A DNA stretch of 32,881 nt from an uncultured Alphaproteobacteria bacterium (lineage in GTDB: Bacteria > Pseudomonadota > Alphaproteobacteria > UBA7985 > CAJQQZ01): the NCBI GenBank assembly GCA_905480575.1, contig CAJQQZ010000176.1, forward strand, positions 1 to 32,881. The letters are read 5' to 3'. The position numbers were made by a program, and so were the translations under genes. The notes under the pieces are model-generated. The model did no database searches. It worked only from the letters and a program-made list of their open reading frames with translations, and was not told where the DNA came from. This document shows positions 1 through 8,381 of this stretch, piece after piece (positions within the stretch are counted from its first letter, which is position 1; each line of letters opens with the position of its first letter).

Positions 1-7
1 ACAACAC

Positions 8-136
8 CCATCATAGGTCTCAATGACGGACAATGTCTTCTGGCCCCTGCAGAGGCCAGAAGACATACCCAAAAATCAAACAAACTGGCCTACTTTTGCT
101 CCGCCCCAATGGCAGACTTTTACTCCGCCGTTGACA
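8..136 (-). mobile_element. IS21-family-like element end (left copy)
   Basis: On the minus strand these 129 bp match 20919-21047 base for base. Read from 136 downwards they start with TG and contain two 20-nt direct repeats of the form ggcggagYaaaagt..gcca, followed by a strong hairpin with 13-bp arms. Multiple subterminal repeats beginning at a TG end are typical of the transposase-binding end of IS21-family elements. No transposase gene is visible; it could lie to the left, outside the window, since the copy ends only 7 bp from the window edge. Assignment to IS21 is from end architecture, not from a transposase. Confidence 0.6.
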
Positions 137-396
137 GCTCATATTGAAAGTAACATGATATTCAAGATTGAACCTAGCGGTTATGAGCTCAACATTTTGT
201 CTCATCAAGCAATGTGGTTGACGCCAAAATACTAAGTTCTTTGATGATGAAGCCCAAGGCTTGGTTTGCGAAACAAAAGTTTTCCGAAAGCATGGAGAGC
301 AGGAAGAAATGATTTTTGGGAGTGCCGCATATGGTTTTTGTACACTTTAAACAGACTACTAAGAGATAAAAGTCAGCACGTGAATTTGATCAGCGT

Positions 397-1959
397 TTAA
401 AGCAATGTGAGTTGCGCATCATCACTATTCGGCCCTTTTTCGCCTTTAGGTTGCTTACGCTTCATGGTCGACTTGCGACTTCCTAGTTTTAGGAAAACGG
501 CATTTGCAGTAGACGAAAACGCCTGACTTTTTCTTATATTGTTGATCGTGTCCTTTGCCACTTTTGCTGAAGCGGTTTGATCAACAATTGGAGCTGGATA
601 ATCACGGCCCAGTTTAAAATTCGTCTCATCAATCAGAGTTCTCTCATAAGTCCAGGGCTCATGAATGTATGCATCTGGAAGGTTCTTTAACTCTGGCACC
701 CATTTTCGAATAAATTTTCCGGTAGGGTCATGTTCTTTAGACTGTTTAATCGGATTGTAGACACGTATGGCATTAATACCTGTAACCCCTGATTGCATTT
801 GCAATTGGCTGTAATGAATTCCCGGTTCATAGTCCGTGAATAATCGCGCAAGGTGCTTACCGGTTACGCGCCAGTCGAGCCAAAGTTGATAACTTGCAAA
901 GCTAACGAGCATTGCCCTCATACGAAATGTAATCCATCCCTCAGCCGTAAGGTTACGCATACAAGCATCGACAAAAGGGTAGCCGGTTTGGCCATGCTTC
1001 CAAGCTACAAAATATCTTTCATTATGAGTATCCTGCCGCAGCCCTTCAAACGCTGAATGCATGCAGTGTGTCTCGATCTCGGGTTGATCTTCAATCTTTT
1101 GAATGAAATGACAACGCCAAGCCAAGCGAGAGCTAAAGGCAGTTAGGTTGCGCCCAAAACCTTTTCTCTCCTCCGACCTCAATTGTGCGCGACGCTTACT
1201 AATTGACTGGGTTACCTCACGGACAGAGAGGCTACCCCACGCAAGGTGTGCAGACAGCCGCGAGCAGTGCACCTCAGATAAATCAGGTGCTGAGAGATGA
1301 TAGAGGTATTTTCGAGCTCTATTGGTTAGAAAACTCCGCAAATCTAAAACAGCTTGTTCACGACCACCTTTTTGTACCTTTCCAATAGCAATCTCTCCAA
1401 ACATCCGGTGGTCTTTAGACGGAATATTATCCGATTTACACAATGGAAATGGGATAAGCTTTTCAGGCTTTGGAATTATCTTTTCGGCCATCCTAGCATT
1501 GCGGATTTTCGACCAATCATCCCGACTGCGCAATCTTCGTACGATACCATTTGAAGGGGCTTCATGAAGCTCGATGTTAGAGGCAGCGCATAATTTCTCA
1601 ACCTCAATGTCGCGTTGATAAGTCCGTAGATTTCCAGTTTCCTCATGTGTGTAAATCTCACCCACCTGGAAGTCTTGATGTAATGATTGAATAACTTCAC
1701 ACGCCTCACCAACCTTAACAATGAGATGTTGGCCGAGATCTGCCAACTCTTTATCTAAGTCATGCAGACAGTCATGAATGAAATGCCAATGGCGGTGCGA
1801 GGCGAAAGGTTGCTTCCAGTATTCAGGTTCAACGATGTAAAGTGGTATAATTGGAGCGCTGGAAGTCGCCGCCTTAAACAAGGGGGCGTGATCATTCACT
1901 CGCAGATCACGTTTGAACCAAACAATGGATGGTGTTTGTCCCATCGTATTAGATTTCAT
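397..1959 (-). CDS. photolyase/cryptochrome family protein, atypical FAD pocket
   Basis: A 520-residue flavoprotein of the DNA photolyase/cryptochrome family, predicted to be cytoplasmic and to use blue light through FAD for pyrimidine-dimer repair or light sensing. The N-terminal alpha/beta antenna domain starts with [13 protein letters not shown] (12-24). The FAD domain carries [11 protein letters not shown] (325-335), [14 protein letters not shown] (341-354) and [20 protein letters not shown] (399-418). Length is normal for a full photolyase (470-520). The FAD-pocket segment that reads DGDLAANNGGWQW in E. coli PhrA reads [13 protein letters not shown] here (376-388). By my alignment His382 therefore takes the place of the Asn near flavin N5, and Leu386 the place of the first Trp of the electron-transfer triad. 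It is the last gene of the light cluster, downstream of the DUF2805 gene. Repair activity is uncertain; membership of the superfamily is clear. Confidence 0.85.
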   Translation of the reverse strand: MKSNTMGQTPSIVWFKRDLRVNDHAPLFKAATSSAPIIPLYIVEPEYWKQPFASHRHWHFIHDCLHDLDKELADLGQHLIVKVGEACEVIQSLHQDFQVGEIYTHEETGNLRTYQRDIEVEKLCAASNIELHEAPSNGIVRRLRSRDDWSKIRNARMAEKIIPKPEKLIPFPLCKSDNIPSKDHRMFGEIAIGKVQKGGREQAVLDLRSFLTNRARKYLYHLSAPDLSEVHCSRLSAHLAWGSLSVREVTQSISKRRAQLRSEERKGFGRNLTAFSSRLAWRCHFIQKIEDQPEIETHCMHSAFEGLRQDTHNERYFVAWKHGQTGYPFVDACMRNLTAEGWITFRMRAMLVSFASYQLWLDWRVTGKHLARLFTDYEPGIHYSQLQMQSGVTGINAIRVYNPIKQSKEHDPTGKFIRKWVPELKNLPDAYIHEPWTYERTLIDETNFKLGRDYPAPIVDQTASAKVAKDTINNIRKSQAFSSTANAVFLKLGSRKSTMKRKQPKGEKGPNSDDAQLTLL

Positions 1960-1988
1960 TTATGTGTAAGAGCGTCATAGGAGCATAT

Positions 1989-2213
1989 TTATTTGTAGCT
2001 TTCACGGCGGTCACCAAAGCTCCTCACTCTTTTTCGCCAAGCCTTATAGCTACCGGTTTTCAAACTGTCTCTCATCAACGTCTTTACTTGCTTTTCGGTA
2101 ATCCCATATTCAGAGTAAATCTGAGCAAAACTTACATGATCGGACAGCGCCATTTCAATGATCGCGCTAATATGTGCTTGTGGTAACTCGTTAGCTTTTT
2201 CCATACCTGACAA
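1989..2213 (-). CDS. DUF2805 / TIGR03643-type small protein
   Basis: A 74-residue protein matching my memory of the DUF2805 (TIGR03643) family. The core VSFAQIYSEYGITEKQVKTL (about 27-46) is followed by a basic KAWRKRV segment. The predicted fold is a helix-turn-helix-like helical bundle with no signal peptide, membrane helix or metal site. It lies 32 bp downstream of the antenna-less photolyase-like gene and 29 bp before the full-length photolyase gene, so it is almost certainly co-transcribed with them. Family members are, as far as I recall, often found beside photolyase genes, but no function is established. A role in DNA binding or in regulating the cluster is inference only. Confidence 0.75.
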   Translation of the reverse strand: MSGMEKANELPQAHISAIIEMALSDHVSFAQIYSEYGITEKQVKTLMRDSLKTGSYKAWRKRVRSFGDRRESYK

Positions 2214-2245
2214 ATAGCGGACATCAATGAGAAGACAAGCCTAAT

Positions 2246-3490
2246 CTACTGCATGACAAAACCTAAATCGGTCAACACGGTTGGGATTTTCTTTTTGAGG
2301 TTAAAGAACCCCTTGGTTGCGTGGGGCCAAACAAGTCCATCATAAGTTCGCTGATGTTGATGTAAGCTGATACCGTGCTCAGCAAGCCTTGCCTTTGCAG
2401 CATCCAAATGGGATGCCACCGGGCCAAGCGTTGCGAGTGAAGTCACAATTTGGGTTGTCCCAGCAAGCCGGGTTGCCTCAACCAGATGTTCAACCCAATT
2501 GTTCGTGGCCGTAGCTGGGGACGTTAGGTGTTCAAATCGTGAAAGTGCATCCGCTACGGCACCTTGCGCAAAAGCTTGAACTTTTTCGCTTTGATGAGAA
2601 TTAGATGCGGGGAGCAAACCCAACACACCAGCTGGCTGGGCTTCAATGAAGGTATTAGGCTGGCAGTCTTCAGGTGTGATCAACAGCAAGAAGTCACCTT
2701 CTGGCATTGGTTGCACTGGCATTAACGGCACCAGTGAGTGATCAACCTCCTCGGTTAAGGGTTCAGCTGTGGTTGATAGTTGCCCTATGGGTTCAAATCG
2801 ACCCTCAGTGAATTTTGCAATATTTGAGGGGCAAGCCAAATAGGTTTTACCTTTGGTATGCAATCCGCCAACCCAGCGCCAGCTCAATGTATTTGCAGCT
2901 GGATCCCCATCAATGAGATGATTAAGAAAAAAGTCAGCCCCTAACTCCCAAGGTAGCCTCAACGTGAATATCCAAATGGAGGCGAACCACATCCGTGCAT
3001 GATTATGCAAATACCCAGTTGATTTAAGCTCGCTACACCAATGGTCAAAGCAGCTAATACCTGTTCGTCCTTTAGTGGCTTCAACATAATCGGCTTTGCG
3101 TGATAGGTCGCGCTCTAAGCCCTCAAACGCCAACTTAAGATTGCTTTTATAATAATGCCAAACACTGGGGCGTTGTTGCATCCACCCCTTAAAATAGCCC
3201 CGCCAGAAAACCTCTTGTACAAACTTCATAGAAGCCGATAGATCGTGCACTGAGAATACCTCAGCCAAAACCTCTTTCTCATCAACCAGCCTATGCTTAA
3301 TCCACGGTGATAGGCCTGAAACCGTACTCCGATTATCGGAACCTAGATCAAAGTTGCGTTGATTGGCATAGTGAGCGCCCGCGCGCGGTTTAAACTGCCC
3401 CAACCGCTGCAGTCCTGCATGTCGGCTTGGCTCAAACGTCACAGCCTCCTGCTTTAGAGAAAAATGAGATAATCGATCTGATGAGCTCAT
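2246..3490 (-). CDS. photolyase-like FAD-binding protein lacking the antenna domain
   Basis: A 414-residue protein that holds only the C-terminal FAD-binding half of the photolyase/cryptochrome family plus a C-terminal extension. FAD-domain marks are FWRGYFKGW (95-103), GYLHNHARMWFASIWIF (159-175) and LIDGDPAANTLSWRW (192-206). The Asn (N200) and proximal Trp (W204) equivalent to those of classical photolyases are kept. The usual N-terminal Rossmann-like domain is absent: the protein opens with about 60 residues leading straight into the helical domain. Residues after about 240 form a separate C-terminal domain I cannot assign. It sits between the DUF2256 gene (5 bp gap) and the DUF2805 gene. 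Whether it repairs DNA, binds an antenna in trans or signals is unknown. Confidence 0.8.
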   Translation of the reverse strand: MSSSDRLSHFSLKQEAVTFEPSRHAGLQRLGQFKPRAGAHYANQRNFDLGSDNRSTVSGLSPWIKHRLVDEKEVLAEVFSVHDLSASMKFVQEVFWRGYFKGWMQQRPSVWHYYKSNLKLAFEGLERDLSRKADYVEATKGRTGISCFDHWCSELKSTGYLHNHARMWFASIWIFTLRLPWELGADFFLNHLIDGDPAANTLSWRWVGGLHTKGKTYLACPSNIAKFTEGRFEPIGQLSTTAEPLTEEVDHSLVPLMPVQPMPEGDFLLLITPEDCQPNTFIEAQPAGVLGLLPASNSHQSEKVQAFAQGAVADALSRFEHLTSPATATNNWVEHLVEATRLAGTTQIVTSLATLGPVASHLDAAKARLAEHGISLHQHQRTYDGLVWPHATKGFFNLKKKIPTVLTDLGFVMQ

Positions 3491-3495
3491 AAGTT

Positions 3496-3657
3496 CTATA
3501 CCTCTTTCTTCTCGTGGGCGGCCTTTGGTCTACGATGCCTTCGGCAACGTTCTGAGCAATAGAGCACTTCATCCCAAACCTTTACCCACTTCTTCCGCCA
3601 CAGGAACGGTCGATCACACGTACGGCACGTTTTGGAAGGCAAGTCAGACTTTTTCAT
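3496..3657 (-). CDS. DUF2256 zinc-knuckle protein
   Basis: A small protein (53 residues from the MKKSDLPSK start) of the DUF2256 family. It carries CRTC near the N-terminus and CSERC near the C-terminus, a four-cysteine zinc-knuckle pattern around the family core RPFLWRKKWVKVWDEV. A longer reading from 3696 adds 13 residues but runs deeper into the upstream photolyase gene; the shorter start overlaps the end of that gene by 14 bp, which fits translational coupling. DUF2256 genes are known neighbours of FeS-type bacterial photolyases. The function is unknown; a nucleic-acid or photolyase partner role is inference. Confidence 0.85.
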   Translation of the reverse strand: MKKSDLPSKTCRTCDRPFLWRKKWVKVWDEVLYCSERCRRHRRPKAAHEKKEV

Positions 3658-5179
3658 CGGCTTCAATCGCCTTGAAAAAACGACGGCTATCATCACGGAT
3701 TGCTTGGCGCTTTTCTTCGCTCATCCGATCCAAACTTTTATACATAAAACCCATACGTTGATTGCCTCGCAACTTGCCTTCATTACGCCCGATAAAATCC
3801 CAATAGAGGTAGTTGAACGGACAAGCAGTGGGTCCGTTTTTGACGCTCACCTTATATTTGCAAGAGCCGCAGTAGTTGGACATTTTATTGATATAAGTAC
3901 CGCTCGCCGCGTATGGCTTTGAGGCCAGCAATCCGCCATCTGCAAATAAGACCATGCCCGAGACATTAGGCAGTTCGACCCATTCATAGGCGTCAGCATA
4001 GACCAACATATACCAGTTATTGACCTCATCTGGATCAAGCCCAGCGATCAAAGCAAAATTCCCTAATACCATCAATCGCTGAATATGGTGGGCATAGGCA
4101 TTTTGTTTTGTTTCAGTAACGCATTGCCTTATGCAGTTCATCTGTGTTTCAGCAGTCCAGTAAAATTCAGGAAGTGGTCGTTTTGCCTCGAGAAAATTTA
4201 CCTGTTTGTAGTCAGGCATTTTCAGCCAATAAATACCCCGCACATATTCGCGCCACCCAAGGATTTGTCGGATGAAGCCTTCAACCGCATTCAGAGGCGC
4301 GATACCTTCATGATATGCCTTCTCCGCTCGCTCAATGCACTCTAACGGAGTGAGCAGCCCACAATTGAGATAGAAGCCGAGATGGCTGTGATGCATCCAC
4401 GGCTCGTTTTGTATCATCGCGTCTTGGTAGTCACCAAATAGGCTTAGTCGTTTTACAATGAATTGATCTAATGCTTCATTTGCTTGGTTCCGCGTGACCG
4501 TAAAATGGAAGGGTAAAAGATCTCCAAAATGATCTGAAAAATGTGTCTCAACAAGAGCTAAAACCTCTTGAGTAATGTCATCTGGCTGAGCACGATAGGT
4601 GTCCGGCACTTCCAAACCTGAGGCAGGCGGTTTGCGATTTTCAGCATCAAAATTCCATTGTCCACCGATAGGCTCACCACAGTTCATCAAAACCGAATAT
4701 TTGCGGCGCATTTCGCGATAGAAGTATTCCATACGCAGTTGTTTTCGCCCCTTTGCCCATGCTGCAAATTCTGTTTGTGAGCATAGAAAACGGCTATCTT
4801 CTTTTATGGTGACAGGCAGATTGAGCGCTGCTGACCAACTGGCCATTTGCTCTTGCAGTCTGTATTCACCGGGTGCCGTAACAACGATTTCTGAAAATGC
4901 TTTTTGAGATGCTAGACGAGTTACTTCACCAGCTAACGATCCAGTATTATTTGGATCGTCATATTTGACATAGTCGATATTGTAACCGTCTTCGGCAAGC
5001 TCTTTTGCAAAATGCCGCATTGCCGAAAAGACGAGCGCTATCTTCTTTTTGTGATGCTTAACGTAGGTCGCCTCATCGCGAACCTCACACATCAAGATAT
5101 GGTCTTGCTGAGGGTCTAGTTCTGCCAAGCTTGAGATAGATCGGCTTAATTGATCGCCAAGTATTAGGCACAGTTTCAT
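3644..5179 (-). CDS. phrB: FeS-type bacterial cryptochrome/(6-4) photolyase, PhrB-like
   Basis: A 511-residue member of the iron-sulfur bacterial cryptochrome/photolyase group, which repairs (6-4) photoproducts with light using FAD, an antenna chromophore and a [4Fe-4S] cluster. Cysteines C349, C437, C440 and C453 sit one position from the four cluster ligands of Agrobacterium PhrB (350, 438, 441, 454). The adjacent histidines in AYAHHIQRL (H364, H365) match the conserved pair of that enzyme, and the FAD site shows DAYEWVELPNVSGM. The start MKLCLILGDQL at 5179 is chosen because family members begin there; an upstream in-frame ATG at 5230 would add 17 unrelated residues. It is the first gene of the minus-strand light cluster and overlaps the DUF2256 gene. 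Confidence 0.92.
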   Translation of the reverse strand: MKLCLILGDQLSRSISSLAELDPQQDHILMCEVRDEATYVKHHKKKIALVFSAMRHFAKELAEDGYNIDYVKYDDPNNTGSLAGEVTRLASQKAFSEIVVTAPGEYRLQEQMASWSAALNLPVTIKEDSRFLCSQTEFAAWAKGRKQLRMEYFYREMRRKYSVLMNCGEPIGGQWNFDAENRKPPASGLEVPDTYRAQPDDITQEVLALVETHFSDHFGDLLPFHFTVTRNQANEALDQFIVKRLSLFGDYQDAMIQNEPWMHHSHLGFYLNCGLLTPLECIERAEKAYHEGIAPLNAVEGFIRQILGWREYVRGIYWLKMPDYKQVNFLEAKRPLPEFYWTAETQMNCIRQCVTETKQNAYAHHIQRLMVLGNFALIAGLDPDEVNNWYMLVYADAYEWVELPNVSGMVLFADGGLLASKPYAASGTYINKMSNYCGSCKYKVSVKNGPTACPFNYLYWDFIGRNEGKLRGNQRMGFMYKSLDRMSEEKRQAIRDDSRRFFKAIEADEKV

Positions 5180-5297
5180 ATGTAGTTCAAATCCATAAAT
5201 TCGAGCTAGAACCTCTATTCTTGCTCTCAATATAACAAACTATGTCATTCCGCCCCTAACTCAATAGTGTCCCGTTAAATAAAGTAAGCGCACGATG

Positions 5298-5317
5298 GTT
5301 TGAAAATATTTTCAAAC
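5298..5317. promoter_or_regulatory. 20-bp perfect palindrome upstream of the light cluster
   Basis: The sequence gtttgaaaat followed by its exact reverse complement attttcaaac forms a perfect 20-bp palindrome 118 bp upstream of the phrB start. It could be an operator for a dimeric regulator of the photolyase operon. No regulator gene lies next to it and no clear promoter boxes could be fixed beside it. Confidence 0.4.
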
Positions 5318-5354
5318 TACAGAAGAGCTAATGGCTTCTTTTCACGATAAGAAA

Positions 5355-5615
5355 TTAGATTAAGCTATCACTATTTTTCACCCAACGTGGTTTTTCAATC
5401 CAAGAATAAATCTCTTGTCTCGGCTTCTCATGCCAGCCGATGTTGAAGGTATTGTCGTGTTTGAAGAACGTGAGGCGATGGTAGGGGAGGTTGTTGTCTA
5501 TCCACCATGCAAGGTCTTGCCATGTGTCAAGATGCGTTTGACCCTCATTGAATGCTGGAATGACAATACATGCAGCAGCTCCTATATGACCATTTGCATC
5601 GCGATGGTCCCACAT
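5355..5615 (-). pseudogene. fragment of an unknown gene (C-terminal part)
   Basis: An 86-codon reading frame containing DTWQDLAWWIDNNLPYHR and NTFNIGWHEKP, rich in Trp and aromatic residues and protein-like in composition. The frame stays open for only 7 more codons upstream of the first ATG (reading CHLLAYH, which looks like a continuing protein) before a stop. This suggests the C-terminal remnant of a longer gene whose front was lost. I do not recognise the family. No ribosome binding site was found before the ATG. Confidence 0.4.
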
Positions 5616-5639
5616 GTGATAGGCGAGGAGGTGACATTA

Positions 5640-6073
5640 CGGTTGACGCCAACCGCTAACGGAGAGGTTACTAAGCCCCGGAGCCGCACCGTTTCGTGCA
5701 GCTCTACGATCAAATTACCATGTAGGGATCGAGTTGCAACAACTCATTCGTCAAATGGCTAACTTGTTTTGACTATCTCAATCCAATGTCGCGTCACCCT
5801 CTCCCGGCGACATCAACGTGACATTCAAATTGCTAAGCAATTGATTTTATTGCCTCGAGACGCAACCAATTTGCACAGGTGGTGTGTAAGGCGACATACG
5901 AAATTTACAGCACCTCAAAACTGCCCCTTCTCGCTTCGTTTGGATTGATCCATATCTACGCTACTGCTCTTTGCTGCATTGTAGGGCTCGATGCTAGCAT
6001 TAGAGGCAGGGTTGCCTCATTGGGGGAGTGGTTTCAAAAAAGGCGGTAATCGTGTGAATTGCACCGGGGTTCA
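5640..6073. other. gene-free stretch between light cluster and integrase island
   Basis: About 430 bp with no convincing coding frame on either strand. It contains only short inverted repeats such as attgct-a-agcaat near 5838. No copy of the tRNA-Met 3' end, which would mark an island boundary, was seen here. It may be a junction scar between the light cluster and the integrase block. Confidence 0.4.
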
Positions 6074-6937
6074 TCAATTGGGATAACCCTTATGGTGAAA
6101 TGGCCCTTGGATTTCTTTGTAAATCAACATCTTTGAGCGATAGTTCTCGATCTTACGTTTCAAAGAAAGTTTTTGATTGGCAACTTGATTGAAGTTTTCC
6201 GGTTTAACACCGTGTTTCTCACCAATTACTTGAATACCTTCAGCCTGATCCATGTCGTAGTTTTCGGGCTTCATCATCCAGATTTTGTAAGAGCTGAGGT
6301 CGGATATTATCCCTTCCAAGTCTTCGAGCTGTTGTTGGGAGGTCGTATCGAAATAGTCATAGCGGGTTTCGGGATACTGTCGACGGTTAAGATACTCTTT
6401 TTCGAAATGTTGTGCATCTGGCTCGGAGAGCCAAGGCCAATTCAGAGTTGCATGACACTGGTCTGGCTTCAGATTTTTGTACTTTCTGACTTCTTGTGGG
6501 GAAAGCTCGGTCGATGATTGGCCTAGTATCGGTTTTTTAAGTAGCCGCCGACCATATACAACCTCTTTGTCACTCCAGCCCTTTCGGTGCCGACTTCGCA
6601 ATGTGTCTTGTTTTTGTCCGGTGTCTTCTGCCCAAGCGGCAAGCGATTGTTTCACATCATTAACTTCAAGAAAGATCGTATTTCGCCTATTGGCAGATTG
6701 TGCCTTCTTTGTTGCCCAGCGGCAGTTCTCTGGTGTGTACTCATTTAGATCGTTGTTTATGCGGTCGAGCGTGTGCTCGGGCGAAGGTGGCGGCCCCATT
6801 ATTTCCAAAAAAGAACTAAAATCTTCAAAGGCTGGATCATAGTAACCGCCAGTCGCCTTCATCCTATTCTTCATGTTGCGCCAACTGTTATACGCAGCAC
6901 GATATTCGTAACGGATAGGTATTTTATTTTCTGTCAT
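6074..6937 (-). CDS. phage-type HNH-like DNA-binding protein
   Basis: A 287-residue protein whose N-terminal third matches the phage/homing-endonuclease pattern YNSWRNMKNRM (16-26), then HTLDRINNDLNEYTPENCRW (55-74) followed by ATKKAQSANRRN. The conserved His55, Asp58, the Asn pair 61-62 and the NCRWAT block are characteristic of these HNH/AP2-associated proteins, which are common on phages and islands. The region after about residue 90 resembles a repeated DNA-binding segment and then a charged C-terminal part I cannot assign. It lies downstream of the integrase on the same strand and is probably island cargo. Nuclease activity is inferred from the motif only. Confidence 0.6.
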   Translation of the reverse strand: MTENKIPIRYEYRAAYNSWRNMKNRMKATGGYYDPAFEDFSSFLEIMGPPPSPEHTLDRINNDLNEYTPENCRWATKKAQSANRRNTIFLEVNDVKQSLAAWAEDTGQKQDTLRSRHRKGWSDKEVVYGRRLLKKPILGQSSTELSPQEVRKYKNLKPDQCHATLNWPWLSEPDAQHFEKEYLNRRQYPETRYDYFDTTSQQQLEDLEGIISDLSSYKIWMMKPENYDMDQAEGIQVIGEKHGVKPENFNQVANQKLSLKRKIENYRSKMLIYKEIQGPFHHKGYPN

Positions 6938-7016
6938 TGGGTCACTATTTTCTCAAGAACGCGATGGCACGATTTACTTACTTGGAGACGTTGACTTAGT
7001 GTAATCAGAATTTAGC

Positions 7017-8312
7017 TCACAATCGATACAAGTGCGACAAGTCCAGTCCCTCATACTCAACTCTGGCGACCTTATCGTATAGCTTTGTAATGAGGTGCCC
7101 GCTTCCATAACGGCTATCCATCCTCTTGTAGTCCACCCAACCCAATAACTGTTCCCGATACTCAAGACCCACATCAGCAGCACGTAAGGCATCGTTGAAC
7201 GAATTGCGGAAGCTGTGGAATACTTTCCGTCTTGGAAAAGACAAGCCGGTGGGCTTCATAAAGACACGGAACCGCTTTGAAAACTGATCTGACATCTTGG
7301 ACGCACTTTGAAGCGGCATATCTGGAAAGAGCCATTGCCGATCTGATTGCTCGACATATGACAGGAAGCCGATCTTGATCAATTCCGGGTGGATCGGCAC
7401 CTTACGTAGAGAGTTCTTGGCTTTTAGGCGCTTGATGTATTCTCCTTCGGGAGCATAGTCATTGCCATAAACCTTATCATTGACATCGAAGTAGTAGACG
7501 TCATCTGTTTGCTTGATGTCGTGCTTTTCCAGTTGCAATATCTCCTGCATCCGCAGTCCTGAGAAAGCAGAGATAAGCGGTAACCAGAAGCGGCTACGCC
7601 TTGGCCGATTGGGACCAACCTTATTTATGCCGTGCCTGTCGTCCTGACAGCCTGTATACAAAGGTTGATTGAAAATTACCTTCAGCTCACTTGTCGTGAA
7701 CGGCTCATAGCCTTCCTCTTGCTCAGAATAACTTTTGGGCCTTGCTGGCTTGTTGATCGTAACTAGCCGAGATGGATTGCCAGCTAGAAACTCTTCTTTC
7801 ACCGCCCAATCAAAAATTGCATTGAGTTTGGATAGGTTCTTGCCAGCTTCTTTATGGCGTTGTGCCGGTTCACCATTCTTTTTAGCGTGGGCCTCAGAAG
7901 CCTTTTGCAAGCTCATACGCTTATAGTGACGCTTTGCCCAAGGAGGAATGACAACGAACAAATCAGCGATGGACTGACACTGTGCCCGCGTAATTTCAGA
8001 GAGCGGTATGGACCTGCCTACTTCTTCTTCCAACGCACGTGTGGCTGTCTTCAGTTGATCAAAGCGTGACTTCGTTATGCCCGGTTCTTTGTGCTTGAGA
8101 TACTTATCAACAAGTTCCCCAACTCTTACACTTCGCTGAGGCATAATCTCTACATTCGGTTCAAGCGCTGGTGCAAATAATGGGTTCTGAAGTGTAGGAT
8201 GTCGATTGTCAGAGACGGCTTCCAGGCGCCGTCGAGCTATCTCAGCATTCGCTTCTGCCAGACGATCAGCTAATTGCTGGAACGACGGGCTCGAGCGTAG
8301 ATCAGCTGTCAC
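7017..8312 (-). CDS. tyrosine integrase, catalytic part (gene broken by in-frame stop)
   Basis: A 431-codon frame (GTG as first possible start) carrying a core-binding domain (about 60-180) and the tyrosine recombinase catalytic domain (about 205-425). Catalytic residues visible are Arg254 in SGLRMQEI, His366 and Arg369 in HSFR, Trp392 in LLGW, and probable nucleophile Tyr402 in SRYGSGH. It would cut and join DNA at the attachment site of a genomic island. The frame continues exactly in phase, across one TAA at 8382-8384, from the upstream DUF6538-like segment. The two pieces are therefore one integrase gene of about 629 codons with a nonsense mutation. The GTG at 8312 is not preceded by a clear ribosome binding site, so independent translation is doubtful. 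Confidence 0.85.
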   Translation of the reverse strand: MTADLRSSPSFQQLADRLAEANAEIARRRLEAVSDNRHPTLQNPLFAPALEPNVEIMPQRSVRVGELVDKYLKHKEPGITKSRFDQLKTATRALEEEVGRSIPLSEITRAQCQSIADLFVVIPPWAKRHYKRMSLQKASEAHAKKNGEPAQRHKEAGKNLSKLNAIFDWAVKEEFLAGNPSRLVTINKPARPKSYSEQEEGYEPFTTSELKVIFNQPLYTGCQDDRHGINKVGPNRPRRSRFWLPLISAFSGLRMQEILQLEKHDIKQTDDVYYFDVNDKVYGNDYAPEGEYIKRLKAKNSLRKVPIHPELIKIGFLSYVEQSDRQWLFPDMPLQSASKMSDQFSKRFRVFMKPTGLSFPRRKVFHSFRNSFNDALRAADVGLEYREQLLGWVDYKRMDSRYGSGHLITKLYDKVARVEYEGLDLSHLYRL

Positions 8313-8381
8313 CTTTAACCCTGTATGCTGGCGTAACTTACCTCGCCTTCTTCTCTTATAGGTATGCTGGAAGTCTTTTTG

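Noticed and set aside
20-235. Short frames on both strands at the left edge (62 and 70 codons)
   Set aside because: Both run through the IS21-like end with its hairpin and have no family resemblance; they are by-products of the repeat.
5415-5762. 115-codon plus-strand frame opposite the gene fragment
   Set aside because: Low-complexity reading of the opposite strand, no ribosome site, no recognisable motif.
6000-6040. Possible copy of the tRNA-Met 3' end marking the island border
   Set aside because: Only short G-rich similarity (gggggagtgg); it does not match the tRNA end over a useful length.
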